A stretch of DNA of 64,000 nucleotides from Papilionanthe hookeriana x Papilionanthe teres (taxonomy: Eukaryota > Streptophyta > Magnoliopsida > Asparagales > Orchidaceae). How positions within the stretch are numbered: position 1 is the stretch's first letter; each line of letters opens with the position of its first letter. Location: the NCBI GenBank assembly GCA_022702705.1, contig CM040439.1, positions 33,730,930 to 33,794,929 of the forward strand. The letters are read 5' to 3'. The notes under the pieces are model-generated. The model did not search any database. It was not told the origin of the DNA and saw only the letters and a list, made by a program, of their open reading frames with translations. The translations under genes were made by a program, and so were the position numbers. This document shows, piece after piece, positions 24,718-33,945 of this stretch.

Positions 24718-24950
24718 TGACGCGGCGCCGCGTCAACCTCGGCGACTCCGAACGCATACGCGGCGCGCTCCCATTTGACGCCGCCTTCGACTCAGCGCCA
24801 CGCGGCCCGCGGTTCACGTACCGTCTCCTGGTCCGACGCCATCTGAGCCGTCCGTCCGCGCGTGTATTGAATGAACGGCATCCGTTCATCGTCCCCGAGC
24901 GTCCTAGCCCGAGAGCCGTCTACCTTCTAGCCCTAAGATCTCACTCAATT
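24718..24950. promoter_or_regulatory. GC-rich island with 18-bp palindrome in LTR (3' copy)
   Basis: A sharply GC-rich stretch inside AT-rich LTR. It starts with the 18-bp perfect palindrome tgacgcggcgccgcgtca (24718-24735). It then has acgcggcgcgctccc, cggcccgcgg and ccgtccg words, ending near ccctaagatctcactcaat. The 5' LTR copy is at 45192-45420. A diverged version with the same flanks and words is in LTR Y at 52564-52820. It lies about 0.6-0.8 kb downstream of the TATA-like box, in the transcribed leader. Open frames here are not conserved, so I do not call a gene. Confidence 0.65.
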
Positions 24951-25512
24951 CTCCATGGATTTTTATGTTCTTATGCTCTATGGATTCGTCTTGAAGAGAC
25001 GAACACATCTATAAGGCTAATGCTCATTGAAATCAACTCATTTGAAATGGAGAATGTTCAGAAGCTCGGGATGAAGAATTGATCCATACCTTAGCTCTTA
25101 GAGGTGAAGCCTCGATCAGAGATGTTCGGCACGTTCGTTGGAGCTGCAGGAGGCTAGGGATGAAGCCTGGGGATGTGTTGAATTGCCTAGGTGTGATTTC
25201 CACCAAGGCCGATCACAACCTTTGGAGTCCGGAACAACCGGGTGGCCCTGGAGAGGGGGCTTTCACTCGGAAAACTTCTTCTCTTGGCTCGGTGAAGGTG
25301 TAGGTGAGTTTAATTTGATTTTGGTGGAGGATTCGGGAGTGTCCTCGTTCGGCTCGAGAATCGAGCTCCAAAATCGAGCTCAATCAATGGGGATTAGAGC
25401 AGGAGGACAGTAGGGATCAATTGCTCTAGGTCTGGAGGGGAGTGAGGAGTGATTTTGGCAGAGTTTTGGTATGGTCTGGTTCAGCACCTCCTTTGGCCGA
25501 GAGGGTGAGGGG

Positions 25513-25520
25513 TTTAAATA
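25513..25520 (-). promoter_or_regulatory. TATA-like box of giant LTR (3' copy)
   Basis: tttaaata on the plus strand (TATTTAAA on the minus strand) in CCTATTTAAACCCCTC. The 5' LTR copy is at 45990-45997. Homologous position and flanks occur in LTR Y (53379-53385) and LTR X (6214-6222). If correct, U3 is about 2.45 kb and the transcript begins with about 5 kb of R-U5. Confidence 0.5.
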
Positions 25521-26249
25521 GGAGAGGCTGGAGGGCCTCCTGCGGGGAGTCGAGGGTCGGGATCGACCGCTTAGGTGAGGAGAAGAACAGCCATGGTGGC
25601 CATTGGGCATGGGACAAGTCGACAAGGGAGAATTGAATTTTTGGCTCCTCCCAAGGTCTCGGCCATGGTGTTTTCCCGCGGCCTGGTGGCTGGCCGGCCG
25701 TGCACTGGTCACCATCTTGTTCAGGTGGGTCAAGGCTGGGGTTTAGTGTAGGCAATTGGCAAATGCCATGTGTAAAAGGCTTGGATTAGAATGGAATGGG
25801 AGAGGGCTCATTTTGGCTCAAATTGGTCAACCCATCCATTTGGGCTAGGTGCACCACCCAAGGCTTGGTTTAGGTCGAAGAGAAAGTGATTTGGATCAGC
25901 TTGATTAGTGGGGTCAAGTCACAATCCAAGTACAATTAAGTTTAAGCATGGTTTAGTGGAGTCATGGAAGTGGTTAATCACTCTTAAGAGAGTATGGAAA
26001 GGGCCTCCTCCTCTTGCCATCTTGGGTATGGTGAGGTGGAAAGTAGATTCCATGGCTCTCATGGCTCCCATGTGGCTCATGCATGGCTTCATGGCTCATC
26101 TTTGGCTTGGGAAAAGTTAAGTCAATTTCATGGAAATGGATTTAAGAAAAATTTTGGTATTTTGATGGGAATTTGTATGGGGCTTAATTTGGAATGGCTT
26201 CATGATGAATTTTCAAACTTAGGGGTTGATTTTAATTAATGGTATAATG

Positions 26250-26900
26250 AGAAGAATTTGTCATATGGGCTTTGGGACCAATTTTGGGCCTTTGGATGTG
26301 GTAAAAGATGGGCTTTTAAAATGATTTAAGGAATGGGCCTTTAAGTTTAAAAATGAATTTATGGATGGAAATTTTGTAAAGAGGTTGGGCCAAATAATTG
26401 TTGAGTTTGGTTTAGGGATGTGTCATGAGTGGTTTGAAACAAACTTGAGGTGATTTGGGTTTGAATTGGGTTGGATATGGGCCTTTTGGTAAAGAGGCTA
26501 AGGTGGGCCAAAATGGGCTACCATGGGCCAAAGTTGGGCTAAAGTTGAAATTGATGTAAAATTAATGTTGGGAAATGTTTATGGGAATGTTTCAAAGAGG
26601 TTTTGGCTTTGGTTGGGTTTTGATTTTGGGGTTTGGGCCTATTTGGGTTAGGTTTGGGTTTAGGTCAAAATTGGTTTTTTTTTTATTTTGGGTTGAATTT
26701 GAGTGGGGTTTAGGTCTAAATCTTGGGAAAATCATGTTAGTGTTTTGTTTATGGGGATGTTAAGGAAGGTTTAGAAAAGATTTGGGGCTAATTGGAGTTG
26801 AATTGGGTGAGTTTGGGCTAAGTTTGGGTCATGGGTCCAAATTGGGCTTTAAGGCCAAAAGTGAAATTGGATCCCAATGCCAATCAAATTGGGCTTGGAT
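26250..26900 (-). promoter_or_regulatory. TGGGCC/TGGGCT-rich U3 segment
   Basis: Dense scatter of TGGGCC and TGGGCT words on the plus strand (for example in tgggccaaaatgggctacc near 26504). Copies in the 5' LTR lie at about 46740-47380. TGGGCY is the plant site II element bound by TCP factors; whether these are used is unknown. The segment is 0.7-1.4 kb upstream of the TATA-like box. Confidence 0.4.
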
Positions 26901-27360
26901 TTGGTCTAGATTGGTGTTGGGGATGTTGAATTGAAGTTTAGAATTGAATTGGACCAGAATTTGGGTCAATTGGGTAGGTTTGGTTTGACATTGGGTTCAC
27001 TTTGGGTTAAAATGGGTCAAATTGGGGGTTTTGATAAAAGTTGGGTAAATTGACAAAATTGGCCCATGGTGTAGTTGGACAAAATGAAATTGGGAATATT
27101 TGGGATTTTCTGGAATTTTCTGGGAATTTTCTGAATTTTTGGATTTTTGGGTCAAGAGGGGTATTTTGGGTATTTGGAGGGTATTGGGAGGTATTTTTGG
27201 AATTTTTGGTATTTTTGGGTATGGATGATCAATTTGAGTAATGTGGGAATGTTTGGGATTGATTTTGGGGATTTTGGGTAGTTTAGGTGATTTTGCAAAT
27301 TTTGGATGGTTTCAAGGGTTTTGGGTAGGCTAAGCGGGTGTAGGGTCCCGGGGGTCAAAA

Positions 27361-27440
27361 ATTGAAAATTTGGAAAATTGAAAATTTGGAAAATTGAAAA
27401 TTTGGAAAATTGAAAATTTGGAAAATTGAAAATTTGGAAA
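27361..27440. repeat. 16-bp minisatellite in 3' LTR
   Basis: Five perfect copies of attgaaaatttggaaa. The 5' LTR has only one at the same place (47835-47860). This 64-bp difference explains most of the length difference between the two LTRs. Confidence 0.9.
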
Positions 27441-27971
27441 ATTGAAGATCGGGTGAATGTAAGTGGAATGAAATCATTTTGGTTGAGCCATGAAGCCACA
27501 TCAAGCCCACATGAGCCATGAAGGGACTCATTTGAGGCATCCACTATGTTGTTCCTAACCCTCTTAGCCAAGGGCTTAGGGGTTAAGGACCATCCATGTG
27601 AATCACCTTCATGAGTCAGGAGGTCCAGTTGGGTGTGGGTGTGGTTTTAAGAGGTGTGTGAAAGTGTAGTGTATAGGTGTAGTGTGTGTGTAAGTCGGCC
27701 CTTCACTGGACCGAGCCACCCGAGGCGATCCTAAGGCCAAAGAATCCTATAGGAACTCATCCTTTAAACTTCCACATTTGATTTCAACCCTCTAGGTGAT
27801 TAGGGGTCTACAATCAATTTTGTGGAGTTTGCGAGGAGTTAAGAAGTGGTTTGAATTTCTAAGTGGTGGGTCCCAATTCTAATCCTCTAGGATAGTCAAA
27901 GGAAAAGCCTAAGGCTAGATCCTAAGTACTAAAGAGAAGAAGAGAAGACCTCATCAAAAATGAGGTCAACA

Positions 27972-28012
27972 AATGGACCCCGATAGGTGTGGTGTGCTTA
28001 ACCAAGCACACC
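27972..28012 (-). promoter_or_regulatory. 3' LTR-proximal junction: inverted 17-mer and hairpin
   Basis: Directly next to the 3' LTR. 27974-27990 (tggaccccgataggtgt) is the exact reverse complement of 40690-40706 in the 5' leader. 27991-28012 is a perfect 9-bp hairpin (ggtgtgctt, loop aacc, aagcacacc). The hairpin is conserved in family member Z (60818-60838, 7-bp stem, different loop). This is where a polypurine tract should be. I see no long purine run on the minus strand, only GGGG followed by TCCATT. Confidence 0.7.
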
Positions 28013-28454
28013 GCGCGTATTGGCGTTGACCGAAAAATCAACAAAACCAACACAGATGTCCAAGTGACAAACTTAGGACGAAGAAGAAGAAATTTCACTG
28101 GGGAGTGTCAAGTATATCTCTAAGACTGGAGATTCCTGAACTCTCGCTGGGGAAGGGAAAAGGAGGTGAGTCCCAAATCACATGATCTGGGGGAATTCAA
28201 TTTAGATTTTCGTTTTGTTTTAGTTTAAGTTTTGATGTGTAAGTTTAGATTTTGTGTTTCAATTTAGATTGAGGTTTGGTTTAAAATCAACTTAAGGAAA
28301 TTTGAATTTGAAATTTGGATTTGAAATGAGAATTGAAACATAAGTTCCAATCTCGGGATTGCAAGGAAAACCGGAATCGGGGTACCAGCCGCAGAATGAG
28401 AATCGGAGTTTAAGTGTTGATTGAAAGGGATGAGAATCAGAATTTAGGTACTGA

Positions 28455-29540
28455 TCTCGAAAGTTTAAAGAGAACTGGAATCGGGTTCTAGTCTCGAAGG
28501 TTTAAAGAGAAATGGAAACTGGTTCCAATCTCAAAGGTCTAAAGAGAAATGGAAACTGGTTCCAATCTCAAAGGTCTAAAGAGAAATGGAAACTGGTTCC
28601 AATCTCAAAGGTCTAAAGAGAAATGGAACCGGGTTCCAATCTCAAAGGTCTAAAGAGAAATGGAAACTGGTTCCAATCTCAAAGGTCTAAAGAGAAATGG
28701 AAACTGGTTCCAATCTCGAAGGTCTAAAGAGAAATGGAAACTGGTTCCAATCTCAAAGGTCTAAAGAGAAATGGAAACTGGTTCCAATCTCAAAGGTCTA
28801 GAGAGAATTGGAAACTGGTTCCAATCTCAAAGGTCTAAAGAGAAATGGAAACTGGTTCCAATCTCAAAGGTCTAAAGAGAAATGGAAACTAGTTCCAATC
28901 TCGAAGGTCTAAAGAGAAATGGAAACTGGTTCCAATCTCAAAGGTCTAAAGAGAAATGGAAACTGGTTCCAATCTCGAAGGTTTAAAGAGAAATGGAAAC
29001 TGGTTCCAATCTCAAAGGTTTAAAGAGAAATGGAAACTAGTTCCAATCTCAATGGTCTAAAGAGAAATGGAAACTGGTTCCAATCTCGAAGGTCTAAAGA
29101 GAAATGGAAGCTGGTTCCAATCTCAAAGGTTTAATGAGAATTGGAAACTGGTTCCAATCTCAAAGGTCTAAAGAGAAATGGAAACTGGTTCCAATCTCAA
29201 AGGTCTAAAGAGAAATGGAAACCGGTTCCAATCTCAAAGGTCTAAAGAGAAATGGAAACTGGTTCCAATCTCAAAGGTCTAAAGAGAATTGGAAACTGGT
29301 TCCAATCTCGAAGGTCTAAAGAGAAATGGAAGCTGGTTCCAATCTCAAAGGTTTAAAGAGAAATGGAAGCTGGTTCCAATCTCAATGGTTTAATGAGAAT
29401 TGGAAACCGGTTCCAATCTCGAAGGTCTAAAGAGAAATGGAAGCTGGTTCCAATCTCAAAGGTTTAATGAGAATTGGAAATGGATTCCAATCTCAGAAGT
29501 TTAATGAGAATTGGAAATGGATTCCAATCTCGAAAGTTTA
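28455..29540. repeat. 37-bp tandem array in 3' UTR of giant element
   Basis: About 29 copies of a 37-bp unit containing ggaaactggttccaatctc and aaaggtctaaagagaaat. Copies differ by a few bases (caaagg/cgaagg, gaaatg/gaattg). Each has an inverted pair ggaa...ttcc. There are no spacers, so this is a minisatellite and not a CRISPR. It lies between the AlkB-like ORF and the 3' LTR; tandem arrays in this 3' UTR position are a known habit of Tat-lineage elements. Confidence 0.92.
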
Positions 29541-29989
29541 TTTGTGTGAAGAGGGATCCAGTCCCATGTCATCAGAACCAAATCGAACAAAGTTCGTGGC
29601 TCCGTGTCAATAGACCTAGTCGATCTCCACACAGGAAGAAAAGGTAGGCCACAAAAGTCGAAATGATTTTGATGTGACGAAAAAAAAAAGGTTTAGGGTT
29701 TCGAAATTGAAGTGTGGGTCTCTTGTGAGGAAGAGTTGTCCCGACAGAGAATTTCAAAGCTTCTTGAGATAAATCTCGATTTGGGGTTGATTTGAAATGT
29801 TTGAAAAGATGAATTTAGAGTGGGATCCGATTTGAGATTCATTTTCATTTTGCTTGTCCTTTAACTTTCCAAATGTTCATGTGAATTTTATTTAGCATTC
29901 ACGTGGATTTTGAAGTTATTTTTATGTTTGGATTTTTAAGGAAAAAAATAATTCTCATTTATTATTTATATTTTTATTTTCTCTTTTTT

Positions 29990-30346
29990 TTATTTTATTT
30001 TATCATTATTTTTTTTTTCTTTTCTGTTCTTTGTTCGAAGTTCGTTTAACTTTAATGGCGTTTCCCAGTCAATTTGCACAAAAGAGGTGAAGGCCAAAAT
30101 TGTGACATGGTCACTTTCATTCCAATCATGTTGAAGATACATCATACAACTCGATCCGGAATACATCTCATACAATCCATGTAGACTCAAAACGGCTATG
30201 TATGATCTTTGTCGATCCATCCAAAAAGGTATCTCGTCAAAAATCCATGTCCGAATAGTGAGGTACATGGTCAATAACATCACCTTCCAAGCCATCCTCG
30301 GCAAGGATGCCGTATGGATGTACGTTGGAGGTGTGATATTTTCCAT
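29990..30346 (-). CDS. Unidentified ORF after the AlkB-like gene
   Basis: Open frame of about 118 codons from ATG 30346, a few bases after the AlkB-like stop at 30354-30352. It has two hydrophobic patches (PRMAWKVMLLTMYLTI and HGLYEMYSGSSCMMYL) and a Lys/Asn-rich end. I recognise no family. It could be a chance frame in the 3' UTR or a small protein translated from the same RNA. Base composition at 30060-30350 is closer to the coding region than to the AT-rich tract below 30040. Confidence 0.3.
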   Translation of the reverse strand: MENITPPTYIHTASLPRMAWKVMLLTMYLTIRTWIFDEIPFWMDRQRSYIAVLSLHGLYEMYSGSSCMMYLQHDWNESDHVTILAFTSFVQIDWETPLKLNELRTKNRKEKKNNDKIK

Positions 30347-30351
30347 GCAAC

Positions 30352-31830
30352 TCACGACTCGTAAGGTCGGAGGCTCTCTAGCTCCGGGTCCGGCCGGAAG
30401 TGGTAAGGTGCTTTCCCGTCGTTCATCCTTCGAAAGTAACCGAGATCCGCTTCACCGGTACTCCCGGTATGCAATGTTTAGCGACGTCCGCTCCGTTGCC
30501 CTTCGGCATCATGACGGAACCTACCGGTAATGGTATCTTTATCGGCCCTCGGAACTCACCCGGGCCTCGCTATCCGGAGGTCGGATCCGAACATGATATT
30601 ACACTCATTCGAAAAGAAACCGTGCGTAAAGGTCTAACAAAGTCGTGATGATCTATGTGTGGGGGAATGCAGTCACCCTTCTTGTAAATGTTAATAATGC
30701 AACTGTTGGGTATGCAATCTGCTGGCAGTACCCTCCATATTATCATTCTTTTTACCATCCTTTTAATGACTAATGGCATTGGATCTACCTGGCCATGACG
30801 GAGTATCCCTGGTGGGTTTCCCTCCCTGTCTTCTGCGAAGTTGTAGCAACATCCACATTGTATTGTAATTCTCCCCTTCCCCGGCATCCATCTCCGGGGT
30901 TCGAGTATGTGTTTTCTCTTAAGCGGCCTCGCTCGGCCCATCTTTTTCAAATCTCGTATGCGATCCACGATTTGTTGTTGTTCGTATTCGAGAATACGTC
31001 TGTATGTAACTCAAGGCCTTCTAGTATGTTGATCCTCCTGCCTCTGATTCTCTCGAAGTATTCAAAAGTTTTCTTTTGGACATTCTGTATTCTTTCTAGC
31101 TCGTATTCTGGGATAGTTTGCAAATGGCGAGGCCTGGTGACGTACTCGTGGGATATATGGCTCAATCCCTTCACGTTCTCCTGCATACCTCGGCTCCTCG
31201 TGGATGATGTCCATCGGGACATCCTCCGGGGTTGCTTCTGCAACAAGGTCATGCATTACCGGTGGCTTCACCTGGTGGCGTAGTAACCTTCTTTCTTCCG
31301 TTCTTCTCGAGATTTCTCTCGGTTTCTTCGTCATCCCGGAGCCGGCCTCCTTCCTTCGGGTTCCCGGCGAACCGGTATCCTCAAGTATATGCATTGTCGC
31401 AGCAACTCGTCTCGTCGCGCCGATCCGCCGCTAATTTAGTTAACATCTTGCGGATACGGCGATTTTTATTCCTTCGCCGAGTTGTCGTGAGAGTAGCTCT
31501 TCGTATTTCCCGAGTTTCCGTGGGCGCGGCGCCGACAAGCCTGCCCTCCGTCGTAGCGACTACGTACTTGATTCTCTTGTCCTCTTCGGTGTTTGTTTTT
31601 CTTTTCTTAATGCTCGGATTGGTGGCCCGGGCCACCCACTTTCATTACTCGTCCGACCGGCGGCTCTTCTCGGTCAACCGGGACCCGGTCACTTTCCTCG
31701 TATCGTGCAGCCCGCCGGTACGAAATCCGAGTCAATCTCTATTATCGCTCCATCTTTCACCCTCTTTTCATCGAGTGCAAGGCTTACGCCATTTCTAAAG
31801 TTCGGGACCAACCGCCCGTTCAACATTTCC
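30352..31830 (-). pseudogene. AlkB-like 2OG-Fe(II) oxygenase (ALKBH9/10-type) inside the retrotransposon
   Basis: Minus strand from the ATG near 31828 to TGA at 30354-30352, about 490 codons in several frames. The N-terminal part is Lys/Arg-rich and unrecognised. From about 31030: GLELHTDVFS, then RRWMPGKGRITIQ, CCYNFA, GNPPGIL, VDPMPLVIKRMV, CIPNSCIINIY, and the iron-binding HxD as IPPHIDHHDFVRP (His codon 30659-30657, Asp 30653-30651). Next come RGPIKIPLPVGSV, GNGADVAKHCIPG (distal His codon 30476-30474) and KRISVTF followed by RRM (2-oxoglutarate arginines). All catalytic positions can be read. At least four frameshifts (near 30960, 30605, 30555 and 30438) break it. Motif wording fits the plant ALKBH9/ALKBH10 family, whose members remove N6-methyladenosine from RNA. 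It lies after integrase, inside the LTRs and on the same strand as pol, so it travels with the element. Confidence 0.85.
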
Positions 31831-32069
31831 TCGCGAAAAGACAAGGAAAAGGATCAGGGGCTGTACTAAGAACAAGAACATTAAGAAAATGTTTATTAAA
31901 GACAATTTTTTTATTTTTATATTTTTTAAATTCAATGGGAATGAAGTAGAAAAAGATCAGGAAAGAGATTTTGATTTGGAAGAGAGAAAACAAAGAAAAC
32001 TTTATTATCATGATTTTATTTATTTTAGCACATTTTTATTATTTTGGGTTCGGACCCGACCATAAGTAA
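31831..32069 (-). other. AT-rich spacer between integrase and AlkB-like ORF, possible splice acceptor
   Basis: About 240 bases of AT-rich sequence on an otherwise balanced background. On the minus strand a T-rich run ends in TTCTTGTTCTTAG (about 31881-31869), followed 40 bases later by the ATG of the AlkB-like ORF. This looks like an intron acceptor, so the ORF could be made from a spliced RNA. Inference only. Confidence 0.35.
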
Positions 32070-33391
32070 TTACTTCACCCGTGCTTCTAGGGATGGAGAA
32101 TTCATTCCTTCGAAACATCGTGTAGCGTAATACTTTTTCAAGTATCGTCCATTGATCGGAAGCATATGTCGTTCTCCTCGGCAATTCACTAGCCGGTAGG
32201 AGCCTCCCGAGTAGATCGCCTCAACTACAAACGGTCCCTCCCAAGTGGGTTCAAATTTTCCTCCTATCTTGCGGTGTGCAAGAATAGGTCTTTTGAGAAC
32301 GAGAACTAAGTCACCAACTTTCAAGGTTCTCGGGCGGACCCGGTCCGTCATGGGCTTCGAACCATCTTAGCTTGGTATAGTTCTAAATTTTGCCGCGCTG
32401 CAAGTCTTTTCCTTCCGAGCTTTCCAATTCTTCTAGTCGTAATTTGGCATTCTCTTCGTCGTGATTTTGTTTGCAATCGCAATCCCGAGTGAAGGAAGCC
32501 GGACCTCTAAGGGTAACACCGCCTCGGACCCATACACTAGAGCATAAGGTGTAGCTTCGAGTAGGAGTTCGAAGGTCGTCCGGTAGGCCCATAAGGCTTC
32601 TAACAACTTCTCGTGCCAATTTCTCTTATTATCGTCCAAAGTCTTCTTTAAAATTTGAACGAGAGTTTTATTAAAAGCCTCGACCTGAGCCGTTTGCTCT
32701 CGGGTAGTAAATTGTTGAATATCGCCGTCGATTCCGTGTCTCCCGACAAAATTGTTGATTTGCGTGCTTCGAATGCCGACCCATTATCCGAGATGATCCC
32801 GCGCGGCACTCCGAAACGGTAGACAACTCGGTTCTCGAAAAATTGTAGCACGTGATGTGCTTTCACTTCTCTAAGTGGAACCGCCTCCGCCCACTTGGAA
32901 AAGTAATCAGTAGCCGCAAGAATGAAGCGATGTCCTTTCGAAGATGGTGGTTCTATCGGACCTACTATATCCGTGCCCCAACATTCAAATGGCCACGATG
33001 CAATTGTCGGATGTAGCACGTTTGGAGGTTGGTGTAGAACCACTCCATGCACTTGGCACCGGTGACGACTCTCGGCGATTTTCATGCAGTCGGTCATCAT
33101 CGAGGGCCGCAGTACCCTAGTCTTTTAATTTTCATTTTCATCTTTGGACCCGACCGGTGAGCGCCACAGCAGTCCCGAATGCACTTCTTTAACAATTTCA
33201 CGGGCCTCGGACCCGCTTAGGCACCTTAGCCACATTTGATCAAAAGACCTTCCGTATAATGTGTTGTTTACTAATGCGTAGGACGCAGTTCTTTTCTTGA
33301 TCCGATGGGCTAACGACCTATCGTCCGGTAGTTTTCCCGTTTGCGAGTAATCTATTAATGGCCGTCGCCAATCTTCCGTGTTTTCCGTCAC
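32070..33391 (-). pseudogene. Integrase of giant Tat element
   Basis: Minus strand. N-terminal part (33391-33125: KLPDDRSLAHRIKKR, VNNTLYGRSFD, LRCLSGSEAREIVKEVHSG). A zinc-finger part with CQVHG follows near 33065. The core has WGTDIVGPIEPPSSKGHRF (first Asp), LAATDYFSKWAEAVPL and GIISDNGSAFEA (second Asp). The C-terminal part has HEKLLEALWAYRTTFELL, YGSEAVLPLEV and GKFEPTWEGPFVVEAIY with a final NGRYLKKYYA. The wording is typical of Tat. Frameshifts near 33120, 32745-32640 and 32430 break it. Confidence 0.9.
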
Positions 33392-33945
33392 CGCCGCAAC
33401 TCGATTCTTCTTCTTTTCGATTTGTGTATTGTGTCTATGTCGAGCCGTGATAGGACCCGACGTCCGTGAACCGACACTTCCACCGATTCATCTTGCAAAC
33501 GAGCAAATTCTTTTGCGAGACGGGCTAGCGCATCCGCTAAAGCGTTTTCTTTTCGGGAATTTTGTAGATTGTCACATTTGGAATCTGTTCCAACAATTCG
33601 TATGGCATACCTGGAAGTATTGCTCGAGTCTCGGTTTTAAAATTCTGTATTGTCCGACGATCCGTTGAATGATTAACTCGCGAATCCCCGTAGATGTCGA
33701 TGTCCGTTATACCCATTCGAATAGTTAATTCCGAGTCCCGTTATGAGGGCTTCGTATTCTCGCTTCGTTATTCGTGCACGGCTCCGTCAAGTGGTAGGAG
33801 TATCTTATCATCCCCCGCTCCGTGTTATAAAGATTAGTCCGATCCCCGCCTTACGGCACTATCACTTGCGATTCTTCGTCTTTGTGTGCTCGAAGATGCT
33901 CCGTCGAAATACAATTCCCAACGTCGATCATCGTGGTCTTCTAAG
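33392..33945 (-). pseudogene. Second (archaeal-type) RNase H of Tat element
   Basis: On the minus strand WELYFDGASS near 33930-33895 is the start of the extra RNase H carried by Tat-lineage elements. Farther on, RMGITDIDIYGDSRV near 33720-33675 precedes a frameshift within the IIQRIVGQYR region. It lies between the ordinary RNase H connection and integrase, as in Ogre/Tat elements. Confidence 0.7.

Larger units (their letters stand above)
20437..27971 (-). repeat. 3' LTR of giant Tat element (7535 bp)
   Basis: Colinear with 40949-48384 over its full length. Read on the minus strand it starts TGTTGACCTCAT at 27971 and ends CCGCACA at 20437. Parts in transcription order: terminal hairpin (27967-27947), GT-rich stretch (27700-27620), 16-bp minisatellite (27440-27361), TGGGCC/T-rich U3 (26900-26250), TATA-like box (25520-25513), leader with a GC-rich island (24950-24718), AT-rich U5 with a (TTTAA)n tract (22912-22540), and the end. 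No convincing gene lies inside it; open frames on the plus strand are not shared with related LTR Y. Confidence 0.93.

Noticed and set aside
24717..25733. GC-rich open frames on both strands in the LTR, possible captured gene
   Set aside because: Frames are not kept between the two LTRs or in LTR Y, and no protein family is recognisable.
26575..27241. Plus-strand Gly/Phe-rich frames, also at 47052-47809
   Set aside because: Translation of TGGG- and TTTGGG-rich LTR sequence; the frame between the two copies is disturbed by small indels and no family fits.
27152..27571. Minus-strand frame of 139 codons rich in Phe, Asn and Pro
   Set aside because: Translation of the 16-bp minisatellite; it is absent from the other LTR.
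28455..29540. CRISPR-like regularly spaced repeats
   Set aside because: Units are back to back without unique spacers, in a plant retrotransposon 3' UTR; it is a minisatellite.
30198..31800. Plus-strand open frames of 76-188 codons
   Set aside because: They lie opposite the AlkB-like ORF and arise from its codon composition.
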